Part shown: positions 17,364-25,390 of the stretch, piece after piece
Numbering within the stretch: the first letter of the stretch is position 1
Layout: the number at the start of each line of letters is the position of its first letter
Translations under genes and position numbers: made by a program
Notes under the pieces: generated by a model
Told to the model about the DNA's origin: nothing
What the model saw: the letters and a program-made list of their open reading frames with translations, nothing else
Database searches by the model: none
Source: Nocardioides sp. NBC_00368
GTDB lineage: Bacteria; Actinomycetota; Actinomycetes; Propionibacteriales; Nocardioidaceae
Assembly: GCF_036090055.1 (NCBI RefSeq)
Contig: NZ_CP107970.1
Coordinates: 3,846,501 to 3,910,500 of the forward strand
Direction: 5' to 3'
DNA: 64,000 nucleotides

Positions 17364-17828
17364 GTGGCCGTGCGAGTATCTGCCAAGTCCGACTACGCCC
17401 TCCGCGCCCTCATCGAGATGGCCGCGCGTGAGGACGGAAAAGCTGTCAGCGCCGAGGAGCTCGGCCGCGCCCAGGAGATCCCTCACGGGTTCCTGCAGGC
17501 GATCCTCGCCGACCTCCGCAAGGCCGGCGTCGTCATCTCACAGCGCGGGCAGTCGGGCGGCTGGCGCCTCGCCCGCAAGGCGTCGGACGTCTCCGTCGCC
17601 GACGTGATCCGCGCCGTCGACGGCCCGCTGGTCTCGGTCTACGGCCTGCGTCCCGAGGCAGTTACCTATAACGAACGCGCCGACGTCCTCCAGCACGTGT
17701 GGATCGCCGCACGCGACTCGCTGCGCGAGGTCTTCGAGAAGGTCTCGATCGCCGAGCTCGCCGCTCGCGAGCTGCCCGACGAGGTCACCACCCGCACCGC
17801 GCGCGACGAGGCCTGGCTGCCTCACTGA
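17364..17828 (+). CDS. Rrf2-family transcriptional regulator without iron-sulfur cysteines
   Basis: 154-aa Rrf2 protein; GTG 17364 or GTG 17370 (MRVSAKSDYALRA, the usual family beginning) may be the start. The wHTH spans residues ~1-80 (KSDYALRALIEMAA, IPHGFLQAILADLRKAGVVI, SQRGQSGGWRLAR), followed by VADVIRAVDGPLVSV and a dimerisation helix. There is no cysteine anywhere, so it cannot carry the [2Fe-2S] cluster of IscR/NsrR; it resembles CymR, which senses cysteine metabolism through a partner protein. It is convergent with the sulfate transporter operon, which fits a role in sulfur assimilation (inference). Confidence 0.88.
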   Translation: MAVRVSAKSDYALRALIEMAAREDGKAVSAEELGRAQEIPHGFLQAILADLRKAGVVISQRGQSGGWRLARKASDVSVADVIRAVDGPLVSVYGLRPEAVTYNERADVLQHVWIAARDSLREVFEKVSIAELAARELPDEVTTRTARDEAWLPH

Positions 17829-17843
17829 GGCTGCTGGCGGTTG

Positions 17844-17921
17844 GTCTAGGTATGCAGCCGAACCGTCACTTCCCTCGCGGGATTCCGCACGGGAAGTGAC
17901 GGTTTCCCTGCATACCTAGAC
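17844..17921. terminator. 31-bp imperfect hairpin between rrf2 and cysA
   Basis: Arms 17844-17874 and 17891-17921 pair over 31 positions with a single block of three mismatches; the loop is 16 nt. It begins 15 nt after the rrf2 stop and ends 12 nt before the cysA stop on the other strand, so it is a bidirectional terminator. Confidence 0.85.
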
Positions 17922-17933
17922 GAACAGCCGCCC

Positions 17934-18905
17934 CTACGCCGCTGGCGCCGGCATCGTGTAAGCCCCCGGCGACGGCGTGACGAACACGTTGACGCCCTCC
18001 TCGAGCCGCAGAGCCCGGGCATGCGTACGCGTCAGCTCGGCGGTCACGACCTCGCCGTCGTCGGTGAGGACCGTGAGGCGCACCTCGAACCCGATCCGCA
18101 GGACCCGCGAGACGGAGCCCTCGAGCGAGTGCTCCGAGAGCGGCGACGGTGTGACCTCGACGTCGTGGGGCCGGATCAGCGCCCCGCCCAGCGTGGTCAC
18201 GTCGCCGAGGAAGGACATCACGAAGTCGTTGGCCGGCTCGTCGTAGAGCTGCTCGGGAGTGCCGATCTGCTCGATCCCGCCCTGGTTGACGACCACGATC
18301 TCGTCGGCGACCTCGAGGGCCTCCTCCTGGTCGTGGGTCACGAAGACGGTGGTCACGTGCACCTCGTCGTGGAGGCGGCGCAGCCAGTCGCGCAGCTCCT
18401 TGCGTACCTTGGCGTCCAGAGCGCCGAACGGCTCGTCGAGCAGCAGCACGGACGGCTCGATCGCCAGCGCACGCGCCAGCGCCATCCGCTGCCGCTGGCC
18501 GCCGGAGAGCTGTGAGGGCAGCCGGTGGGCGAACTGCGAGAGGTGGACGAGCTCGAGCAGCTCCGAAACCTTCGCGGCGATCTCGGCGCGCGGCCGCTTC
18601 CGGATCTCCAGACCGAAGGCGACGTTGCGAGCCACCGAGAGGTGCTTGAACGCGGCGTAGTGCTGGAAGACGAAGCCCACGTTGCGCTTCTGGACGGGCA
18701 GCGACGTCGCATCCTTGCCCTCGATCACGACCGCCCCGGAGTCTGGCGTCTCCAGCCCGGCGATGACCCGCAGCAGCGTGGTCTTGCCGCCGCCGGAGGG
18801 CCCCAGCAGAGCCGTCAGCTGCCCGGTCGGAATGGTCAGGTTGATGTCCTCCAGCGCGACGAAGTCGCCGTAACGCTTGTCGACACCACGTACTTCGATG
18901 CTCAT
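17934..18905 (-). CDS. cysA: Sulfate/thiosulfate ABC transporter ATP-binding protein
   Basis: 323-aa ATPase energising sulfate uptake. Start ATG 18905 (MSIEVRGVDKRYG). Walker A GPSGGGKTT near residue 40, Q-loop VGFVFQHYAAFKHLSV, signature LSGGQRQRMALARAL near 135, Walker B LLLDEPFGALD and H-loop FVTHDQEEALEVADE are all intact. The C-terminal ~90 residues (GALIRPHDVEVTPSPL, RIGFEVRLTVLTDDGEVV) are the TOBE-like regulatory region typical of CysA. It is the last gene of sbp-cysT-cysW-cysA, 14 nt after cysW. Confidence 0.95.
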   Translation of the reverse strand: MSIEVRGVDKRYGDFVALEDINLTIPTGQLTALLGPSGGGKTTLLRVIAGLETPDSGAVVIEGKDATSLPVQKRNVGFVFQHYAAFKHLSVARNVAFGLEIRKRPRAEIAAKVSELLELVHLSQFAHRLPSQLSGGQRQRMALARALAIEPSVLLLDEPFGALDAKVRKELRDWLRRLHDEVHVTTVFVTHDQEEALEVADEIVVVNQGGIEQIGTPEQLYDEPANDFVMSFLGDVTTLGGALIRPHDVEVTPSPLSEHSLEGSVSRVLRIGFEVRLTVLTDDGEVVTAELTRTHARALRLEEGVNVFVTPSPGAYTMPAPAA

Positions 18906-18919
18906 GGGATGTGGTCCTT

Positions 18920-19762
18920 TCACCGTACGCGCGCACCGCGGGCGCGCAGCACGAAGACGATGAGGATGCAGACGACGGAGACGCTGGCGAGGAGGAAGGC
19001 GACGGCGTACGCACCCTGCTGGTCGAAGCTGAGGTACTTCTCCTCGACCGCGAGGGTGGCCGTGCGGGTCTGGCCGAGCACGTTGCCGGAGACCACCTTG
19101 ACCGCGCCGAACTCGCCGAGCGAGCGGGCCAGGGTGAGCACGACGCCGTAGATGACGGCCCACTTGATGCCCGGCAGGGTGATCCGCCAGAAGGTCTGCC
19201 AGGAGCTCGCCCCCAGCGACGCGGCGGCCTGCTCCTGCTCGGTGCCGATCTCCTCGAGCACCGGGATGACCTCGCGGATCACCAGCGGTAGCGACACGAA
19301 CGCGGTGGCCATGATGATCCCGGGCGTGGCGAAGATGACCTGGATCCCGGCCGGCTCGAGGGTCGGCCCGAACCAGCCGTCGCGCCCGCCGTAGACGAGC
19401 ACGAGGGCCAGGCCGACCACGATCGGCGAGACCGAGAGCGGCAGGTCGATCAGCGCGCTCAGGACACGCTTGCCCGGAAACTCCGTCCGGACGAGGAGCA
19501 GCGAAATCGAGACGCCGAAGGCCAGATTGATCAGCGTCGCGACCACCGCAGCCCAACAGGTCAGCTGGATCGCGTGCATCATCTGCGGGTCGCTGAAGAT
19601 CCCGGCGAACGCCTCGGTCGTGAAGCCGACGTCGGGGACGTGGAAGGCGTTCCACGCGACCAGGACCACCGGCCAGGCCACGAGCAGGCCCAGATAGGCG
19701 ATGACGATGATGCGGAGGACGTACGTCAGCGGGGTGCGGGGAGCACGACGGGTCTCAGCCAC
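18920..19762 (-). CDS. cysW: Sulfate ABC transporter permease CysW
   Basis: 280-aa inner-membrane permease with about six helices; a short basic N-terminus (MAETRRAPRTPL) is followed by helix 1. The EAA loop for ATPase docking is EQAAASLGASSWQTFWRITLPG near residue 190, and SVSPIVVGLALVLVYGGRDGWFG and GEFGAVKVVSGNVLGQT are CysW-type segments. It overlaps the cysT stop by 8 nt. It pairs with CysT to form the sulfate channel. Confidence 0.95.
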   Translation of the reverse strand: MAETRRAPRTPLTYVLRIIVIAYLGLLVAWPVVLVAWNAFHVPDVGFTTEAFAGIFSDPQMMHAIQLTCWAAVVATLINLAFGVSISLLLVRTEFPGKRVLSALIDLPLSVSPIVVGLALVLVYGGRDGWFGPTLEPAGIQVIFATPGIIMATAFVSLPLVIREVIPVLEEIGTEQEQAAASLGASSWQTFWRITLPGIKWAVIYGVVLTLARSLGEFGAVKVVSGNVLGQTRTATLAVEEKYLSFDQQGAYAVAFLLASVSVVCILIVFVLRARGARVR

Positions 19763-20612
19763 GGCGCACCATCCTCCTCTGGATCAGGTCGAGGACGACG
19801 ATGACGAGGAGCGAGACGACCAGCAGCATCGCCGCGATCGCCGCCGCGCCCTCCGGGTTGTCGTTCTCGATCGCGGACAGGATCCGCACCGAGGCGACCT
19901 CGGACTTGAACGGCAGGTTGCCCGAGAGCAGGACCAGGGAGCCGTACTCCCCCATCCCGCGCGCGAACGAGAGCGCCGCGCCCGCCGCGATGGCCGGGGC
20001 CAGCGAGGGCAGGATGATCCGCCGGAAGGTCGTGAACCGGGAGGCACCCAGGGAGGCCGCGGCCTCCTCGACGTCGGCGTCCAGCTCCTCGAGGACCGGC
20101 TGCACCATGCGTACGACGAAGGGCAGGGTCACGAAGGCGAGGGCCAGGTAGACCGACATCGAGGTGTTCGCCCAGTGCAGGCCGAGCGGCGACTCGGCAC
20201 CGTAGAGGGAGAGCAGCACGAGGCCGGCGACGATCGTCGGCAGCGCGAACGGGATGTCGATGATCACCTCGAGGAGGCCCTTGCCCCAGAACCTGTCGCG
20301 CACCAGCACCCATGCGATGACCGTGCCGATGACGACGTTGATCAGCGTGACCACGATGGCGGCGCGGATCGTCAGCCAGATCGCGGAGGCGGTCTGCTCG
20401 TTGCTGAGCTGGCTCGCGAAGGCGGACCAGCCCCCGCTGGACGCGGTGATGACCACCGCGACCAGCGGGATGAGGACGAGCAGGCTGAACCAGAGCATCG
20501 TGACACCGAGCCCGATGCCGCTGGTTCTCCCAAGAGTGGACCGAGTCAGAGTGGAGGCCGGCCGGCCGGACCGAGGAGCAGCCGGGCGGACCTCAGGGAT
20601 GGTTGTCGTCAT
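19755..20612 (-). CDS. cysT: Sulfate ABC transporter permease CysT
   Basis: 285-aa permease with about six membrane helices. ~30 polar residues precede helix 1. IDIPFALPTIVAGLVLLSLYG and the EAA motif EEAAASLGASRFTTFRRIILP near residue 185, then GEYGSLVLLSGNLPFKSEVA, are diagnostic for CysT/CysU. It starts 7 nt after the binding-protein gene and overlaps cysW. Confidence 0.95.
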   Translation of the reverse strand: MTTTIPEVRPAAPRSGRPASTLTRSTLGRTSGIGLGVTMLWFSLLVLIPLVAVVITASSGGWSAFASQLSNEQTASAIWLTIRAAIVVTLINVVIGTVIAWVLVRDRFWGKGLLEVIIDIPFALPTIVAGLVLLSLYGAESPLGLHWANTSMSVYLALAFVTLPFVVRMVQPVLEELDADVEEAAASLGASRFTTFRRIILPSLAPAIAAGAALSFARGMGEYGSLVLLSGNLPFKSEVASVRILSAIENDNPEGAAAIAAMLLVVSLLVIVVLDLIQRRMVRRG

Positions 20613-20619
20613 GACGGGA

Positions 20620-21696
20620 CTACTGGGAGGCCTTGCCGGACTTGGCGATGGAGTCGGTCACGATGCCGAGAGCCTCGCCGTCCTCACCGGTGCCGAAGAG
20701 CTTCTCCTTGACACCCGACCAGTCGCGGCCGCCGAAGTCGTTCTCCAGGGTGAGCAGCTGCTTCGGTGCCGGGAACGGGTCGGCCGGGTCCTTGGCGCCC
20801 TTGATGTCCTCGGGCTTCAGACCGATCGCGTCCCAGTCGACGACGCCGGGCTCGGCGGTGTTGACCGGGCGGAACCCGGTGAGCGCGAACTGCTTCTGAC
20901 CACCCTGCGGGTCGAGGACGAAGTCGAGCCAGGCCTGCGACGGCTTGGAGGAGTCCTCGAGGATGGCGCCAGGGTTCTCGATCAGAACCGTCGTGTCCGG
21001 GACGATGTAGTCGAAACCCTCGCCCTGCTGGGCCGCGAGGATCGCCTCGTTCTCGTAGGCGAGCAGCACGTCACCCGTGCCGCCGAGGAAGGCGGTCGTC
21101 GCGTCACGGCCGGAGTTGGTCAGGGTGACGACGTTCTTGAAGAGCTTGTCGAGGTAGGCCTTGCCCTCCTCCTCGGTGCCGCCGTTCTTCACGACAGAGC
21201 CCCAGGCGGCCAGCGCGTTCCAGCGGGCGGCGCCGGAGGAGGCCGGGTTGGCGGTGACGACACCGACGCCCGGCTTGATCAGGTCCTCCCAGCCCTGGAT
21301 GTTCTTCGGGTTGCCCTCCCGGACACCGAGCACGACGATCGAGCTGGACACGATGCCCTTGTTCTCACCGTCGTCCCACGTCGGGTCGACCAGGCCGGCC
21401 TTCTCCAGACGCTGTACGTCGGTGCCGACCGACAGGTGCACATAGTCGGCCTTCAGGCCCGACTCGACCGCCCGGCTCTGGTCTCCCGAAGCGCCGTACG
21501 AGGTCTCGAAGGTGACGCCCTCGCCCTCGGGGGTCTTGTTGAACTCCTTGGCGATCGCCTTGTTGGCCGTCTCGGGGACGGCGAAGCCGACAATCGAGAT
21601 CGACTCCGCGTCGCTGGCGCCGCCGGAGCCACCGCAGGCGGTCAAGGTCAGGATGCTCGCAGCGGCCAACGCCACCGCAACCTTGATCTTCTTCAT
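20620..21696 (-). CDS. sbp: Sulfate-binding lipoprotein of the ABC transporter
   Basis: 358-aa extracytoplasmic solute-binding protein. Start ATG 21696 (MKKIKVAVAL) has GAGGA at proper distance; an in-frame GTG at 21708 is less likely. The signal peptide ends in the lipobox LTAC at residue ~21, so the protein is lipid-anchored. Mature landmarks are TFETSYGASGDQSRAVESGL, DYVHLSVGTDVQRL, TANPASSGAARWNALAAWGS and the LLAYENEA segment of the sulfate/molybdate-binding family. The upstream region holds a GACTTAGTC palindrome (21763-21771) that may be a regulator site. Confidence 0.95.
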   Translation of the reverse strand: MKKIKVAVALAAASILTLTACGGSGGASDAESISIVGFAVPETANKAIAKEFNKTPEGEGVTFETSYGASGDQSRAVESGLKADYVHLSVGTDVQRLEKAGLVDPTWDDGENKGIVSSSIVVLGVREGNPKNIQGWEDLIKPGVGVVTANPASSGAARWNALAAWGSVVKNGGTEEEGKAYLDKLFKNVVTLTNSGRDATTAFLGGTGDVLLAYENEAILAAQQGEGFDYIVPDTTVLIENPGAILEDSSKPSQAWLDFVLDPQGGQKQFALTGFRPVNTAEPGVVDWDAIGLKPEDIKGAKDPADPFPAPKQLLTLENDFGGRDWSGVKEKLFGTGEDGEALGIVTDSIAKSGKASQ

Positions 21697-21762
21697 CTGG
21701 TTCCTCACTTCTGCCCTGCCGAGTCAAGGTCGATCGGGTTACGAATGTCGAGGAGAATACTG

Positions 21763-21771
21763 GACTTAGTC
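21763..21771. promoter_or_regulatory. Possible regulator site upstream of sbp
   Basis: GACTTAGTC is a 9-bp palindrome 67 nt upstream of the sbp start, adjacent on the minus strand to TATTCT, a possible -10. A loosely similar stretch (ACTAGATTGAG) precedes the Rrf2 gene at 17326-17336. The similarity is weak; a shared Rrf2 operator is only a suggestion. Confidence 0.25.
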
Positions 21772-21821
21772 GAGTGAATGTGAAAACACAGAATCGGTCC
21801 GCTCCGTGGACGGAACCCGGG

Positions 21822-21855
21822 CGCCGAGACGGCCTACGGGGGCGACTTCTCGGCG
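21822..21855. terminator. Candidate hairpin after rarD
   Basis: CGCCGAGA (21822-21829) pairs with TCTCGGCG (21848-21855) across an 18-nt loop, just past the rarD stop on the minus strand. Modest stem, no T-run. Confidence 0.4.
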
Positions 21856-21858
21856 GGT

Positions 21859-22776
21859 CTAGACGCCCGTCGAGCTCAGCGGCGCGACCTGCGCACGCAG
21901 GACCTTGCGGCGGTTGTGAACGGCCTCGGCGCTGAAGATCACGAGCGCGACCCAGACGATCGCGAAGCCGGCCCAGCGTCCGGGCGGCATCGCCTCGTGG
22001 GCGATGAAGACGCCGACGGCGAACTGCAGGATGGGCGCGAGGTACTGCAGCAGGCCGATCGTGACCATCGGCACCCGGATGGCGGCGGCGCCGAAGCAGG
22101 CCAGCGGGACCACCGTGATGATGCCGAGGCTGATCAGCAGGAGTACGTGGAGGACGCCGTGACCGACGAGCGTGCCGCTGCCGGTGGCCTGAAGAGCGAC
22201 GATGAGCGCGAGCGCGAAGGGCGCTGTCACGGCCGTCTCGACGGCCAGCGACTCGAACGGGCCGACCCCGGCGCTCTTCTTCAGCAGCCCGTAGGTGCCG
22301 AACGAGAACGCCAGCAGCAGCGCCACCCAGGGCAGCCGCCCGTAGTCGAGGGTGAGCACGATGACAGCCACGAACGCGATCCCCAGCGCCACCCACTGCA
22401 GCTTCCGCATCCGCTCGCGCAGGATGATCACGCCCATCAGCATCGTGACCAGCGGGTTGGTGAAGTAGCCCAGGCTCGTCTCCACGATCCGCCCGTTGTT
22501 GACCCCCCAGATGTACGTCACCCAGTTGATCGAGATGACCGCCGCAGCCGCCGTCAGCAGCCCGAGCTTGCGCCGGTCGCGCAGGATCGCCGCCACCTGC
22601 TTGCGGCGCCCCACGATCAGTACCAGGCCCGCGGCCACGACGAGCGACCACACGATCCGGTGACCCAGGATCTCCCAGGCACCGGCCGGCTCCAGGAGCG
22701 GGAAGTAGAGCGGGAACGCACCCCACATGACGTACGCCGCAGCGCCGAACATCACTCCACGACGCTGCTCACTCAC
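21859..22776 (-). CDS. rarD: EamA/RarD-type drug/metabolite transporter
   Basis: 305-aa membrane protein of the DMT superfamily with about ten helices. RarD-subfamily features include GAAAYVMWGAFPLYFPLLEP near the start, EILGHRIVWSL, SINWVTYIWGVNNGRIVETS and SLGYFTNPLVTMLMGVIILRE. The C-terminal half repeats the EamA fold (FSFGTYGLLKKS, LLQYLAPILQFAVGVFI). Substrate unknown (chloramphenicol-sensitive RarD in other bacteria). It is monocistronic, 55 nt downstream of the polyprenyl synthase gene on the same strand. Confidence 0.92.
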   Translation of the reverse strand: MSEQRRGVMFGAAAYVMWGAFPLYFPLLEPAGAWEILGHRIVWSLVVAAGLVLIVGRRKQVAAILRDRRKLGLLTAAAAVISINWVTYIWGVNNGRIVETSLGYFTNPLVTMLMGVIILRERMRKLQWVALGIAFVAVIVLTLDYGRLPWVALLLAFSFGTYGLLKKSAGVGPFESLAVETAVTAPFALALIVALQATGSGTLVGHGVLHVLLLISLGIITVVPLACFGAAAIRVPMVTIGLLQYLAPILQFAVGVFIAHEAMPPGRWAGFAIVWVALVIFSAEAVHNRRKVLRAQVAPLSSTGV

Positions 22777-22831
22777 GTCGCAACGGTACTGCCAGGGCCC
22801 GGATACCCTTTACTGAATATCGCGCCTCGGT

Positions 22832-23845
22832 TCAGACGGAGCGGACGGCGACGATGTCGGCGAAGGCCTCCAGGGCCGTGCGTACCGGGCCCTCGGGCAG
22901 CGGGGCGAGGGCGGCCTTGGCCTCCTCGGCACGGGCCTGGACGTAGGCGCGCGCCTCGGCCAGCGCCGGGTGGGCACGCAGCAGGGCGACACACTCGGCC
23001 AGGGCCGCGTCGTCGGTGAGATCGCCGTCGAGCAGCTCGAGGAGACGGGCGTCGCCGGGCTCGTTCGAGCGGCGGACGAACAGCACCGGGAGCGTCGGGA
23101 CGCCTTCGCGCAGGTCGGTGCCCGGGGTCTTGCCGGACTCGTCCGAGGCGATGTCGAGGATGTCGTCGGAGAGCTGGAAGGCGACGCCGACGATGTCGCC
23201 GTAGGCGACCAGGGCCTCCTGGATCTTCTTGTCGGCACCGGAGAAGAGCGCGCCGTAGAGAGCCGAGGTGGCGATCAGGACGCCGGTCTTCCCGGCCAGC
23301 ACCTCGAGGTGGTGGTCGACCGGGTCGACACCCTCCGCCGGCGCGACGCCCTCGAGGATCTGGCCCTCGACGAGCTTGGCGAAGGTGGCCGCCTGGATGC
23401 GTACGGCATCGGGGCCGAGCTCGGCGGTCAGCGAGGAGGAGCGGGCGAAGAGGAAGTCGCCGGTCAGGATGGCCACGTGGTTGTCGAAGCGGGCGTTGGC
23501 GGTGTCCTCGCCGCGGCGCAGGAGCGCCTCGTCCATGACGTCGTCGTGGTAGAGCGAGGCCTGGTGGGTCAGCTCGACGATGCAGGCAGCGGTGATGACC
23601 TCTTCGGCGAGCGTGTCGGGGCCGCACTCGGCGGCCAGCAGCACCAGCAACGGCCGGAACCGCTTGCCGCCGGCCTCGAGCAGGTGCGAGGCCGCTTCCG
23701 TGACGAACGGCGAGCTGCTGCGGGCATAGCCCGCGAGCTTCTCCTCGACGATCGCCAACCGAGCGCGCAGCCGCTGCTCGAGCTCGGGATCGGTGATCGG
23801 GAGGGCGAGTTCAGGGGCTCGGTCGGTAGGTGCGCTGGTGCTCAC
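22832..23845 (-). CDS. Polyprenyl (probable hepta-/octa-/nonaprenyl) diphosphate synthase
   Basis: 337-aa trans-prenyltransferase adding isopentenyl units to allylic diphosphates, most likely making the menaquinone side chain. Start GTG 23845 (VSTSAPTDRAP) has GGGAGG upstream and overlaps the nuoN stop by 4 nt (GTGA). First aspartate-rich motif LYHDDVMDEALLRRG near residue 95, second QLSDDILDIASDESGKTPG near 222; GGKRFRPLLVLLA precedes the first motif. Chain length cannot be read from sequence with certainty. Coupling to the NADH dehydrogenase operon and nearby men genes supports a respiratory quinone role. Confidence 0.92.
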   Translation of the reverse strand: MSTSAPTDRAPELALPITDPELEQRLRARLAIVEEKLAGYARSSSPFVTEAASHLLEAGGKRFRPLLVLLAAECGPDTLAEEVITAACIVELTHQASLYHDDVMDEALLRRGEDTANARFDNHVAILTGDFLFARSSSLTAELGPDAVRIQAATFAKLVEGQILEGVAPAEGVDPVDHHLEVLAGKTGVLIATSALYGALFSGADKKIQEALVAYGDIVGVAFQLSDDILDIASDESGKTPGTDLREGVPTLPVLFVRRSNEPGDARLLELLDGDLTDDAALAECVALLRAHPALAEARAYVQARAEEAKAALAPLPEGPVRTALEAFADIVAVRSV

Positions 23846-25386
23846 CCGATGAATCCTCCCGCATCCACCAACAGGCTGAGCACAGGGCCCGGAATTACAC
23901 CCAACAAGACGGTGGCGACAGCGCTCAGAGCGATCACGACGGAGGTGGCGTAGGACGGCGTCGAAACGGTGGCCACGTCCTCGCGGGCGTCGGTGAAGAA
24001 CATCAGCATGATGACGCGCACGTAGAAGAAGATCGCGATGATGCTGGAGCCGATCGCGACCGCGACGACAGGCCACTGGCCCGCGCCCAGCGCGGCGGCG
24101 AAGACGCCCCACTTGCCGATGAACCCGGCGGTCAGCGGCAGCCCGGCCATGGAGAGCAGGAAGACGGCGAAGGTCGCCCCGACCCAGGGGTTGGTCCGGC
24201 CCAGTCCCGCCCAGCGGTCGAGCGAGCCGACCTCGCCGTTGGGCCCACGGACCAGGGAGACGATCGCGAAGGCACCGAGCGTCGCGAACCCGTAGGCGGT
24301 CAGGTAGAAGAGCACCGCCTGGGTCGAACCGAAGGCGTCGGTCTGCACGCCGAGGAGGCCGGTGAGCAGGAAGCCGGTGTGGGCGACGGCGGAGTAGCCG
24401 AGCATCCGCTTCACATCGGTCTGCACGATCGCGAAGGAGGCACCCAGCAGCATCGTGAGCACCGCGACGACACCGATGGCCGGGCGCCAGATCTCACCCT
24501 CGGCCCCGAAGGCGACGTAGAAGAGCCGGAGCATCGCGGCGAACGCGGCGATCTTGGTAGCCGCGCTCATCCACGCCGTCACCGGTGTCGGAGCGCCCTG
24601 GTAGACGTCGGGGGTCCAGGAGTGGAAGGGCACCGCGCCGGTCTTGAAGAGCAGACCGACCGCCATCAGGCCGATGCCGAGGAGCAGCAGCGGGCTGGAG
24701 CCGTCCTCGGCCGCCGCCTCACCGATCTCTGCCAGCGACATCGAGCCGGCGAAGCCGTAGACCAGCGCGAGACCGTAGAGGAAGATGCCGGACGAGAAGG
24801 CGCCGAGCAGGAAGTACTTCAGCGCCGCTTCCTGGGAGAGCAGCCGGCGACGCCGCGCCAGCCCGGTCAGCAGGTAGAGCGGGAGCGAGAGCACCTCGAG
24901 GGCGACGAAGAGCATCAGCAGATCGCCGGAGATGCAGAAGAGCATCATCCCGCCGACCGCGAACATCATCAGCGGGTAGACCTCGGTGTGCTCCAGGCCC
25001 CGCTGGGAGGCGGTGCGCTCGGCCGAGGTGCCCGGCAGAGCCGCGGCCTGGCCGGCGAAGGCGCTCACTCCGTTGTCGAGGCGGCGCTCGGCGAAGAGCG
25101 CGACGCCGCCGAGCGAGACCAGCAGCACCAGGCCCTGGGAGAAGACCCCGGGACCGTCGATGACGAGGGCACCCTCCCCCGTCGAAGCACCAAGCGCCGT
25201 TCCGGCGCCGACGGCGACCGTCCCCGCGAGTGCGGCGACCAGGCCGGCCAGCGCCAGCGACACCTGGGCGTTGAACCGTGCGGCGCGCGGCGCGAAGGCC
25301 TCCACGACGACACCGGCGCAGGCGACGCCGAGCACCAGCAGGACGGGCCAGAGGGTGGCGTACGAAATTCCGGGGGACTCGAACAT
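23842..25386 (-). CDS. nuoN: NADH-quinone oxidoreductase subunit N
   Basis: 514-aa antiporter-like proton-pumping subunit of complex I with about 14 helices. Start ATG 25386 (MFESPGISYATLW) is 4 nt after the nuoM stop; an earlier in-frame ATG at 25419 overlaps nuoM. Key segments are YFLLGAFSSGIFLYGLALVYG, the lysine-bearing LLFKTGAVPFHSWTPDVYQG, SAATKIAAFAAMLRLFYVAF and DVKRMLGYSAVAHTGFLLTG. The C-terminal gene of the NDH-1 operon, coupled to the prenyl synthase. Confidence 0.97.
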   Translation of the reverse strand: MFESPGISYATLWPVLLVLGVACAGVVVEAFAPRAARFNAQVSLALAGLVAALAGTVAVGAGTALGASTGEGALVIDGPGVFSQGLVLLVSLGGVALFAERRLDNGVSAFAGQAAALPGTSAERTASQRGLEHTEVYPLMMFAVGGMMLFCISGDLLMLFVALEVLSLPLYLLTGLARRRRLLSQEAALKYFLLGAFSSGIFLYGLALVYGFAGSMSLAEIGEAAAEDGSSPLLLLGIGLMAVGLLFKTGAVPFHSWTPDVYQGAPTPVTAWMSAATKIAAFAAMLRLFYVAFGAEGEIWRPAIGVVAVLTMLLGASFAIVQTDVKRMLGYSAVAHTGFLLTGLLGVQTDAFGSTQAVLFYLTAYGFATLGAFAIVSLVRGPNGEVGSLDRWAGLGRTNPWVGATFAVFLLSMAGLPLTAGFIGKWGVFAAALGAGQWPVVAVAIGSSIIAIFFYVRVIMLMFFTDAREDVATVSTPSYATSVVIALSAVATVLLGVIPGPVLSLLVDAGGFIG

Positions 25387-25390
25387 CGCG

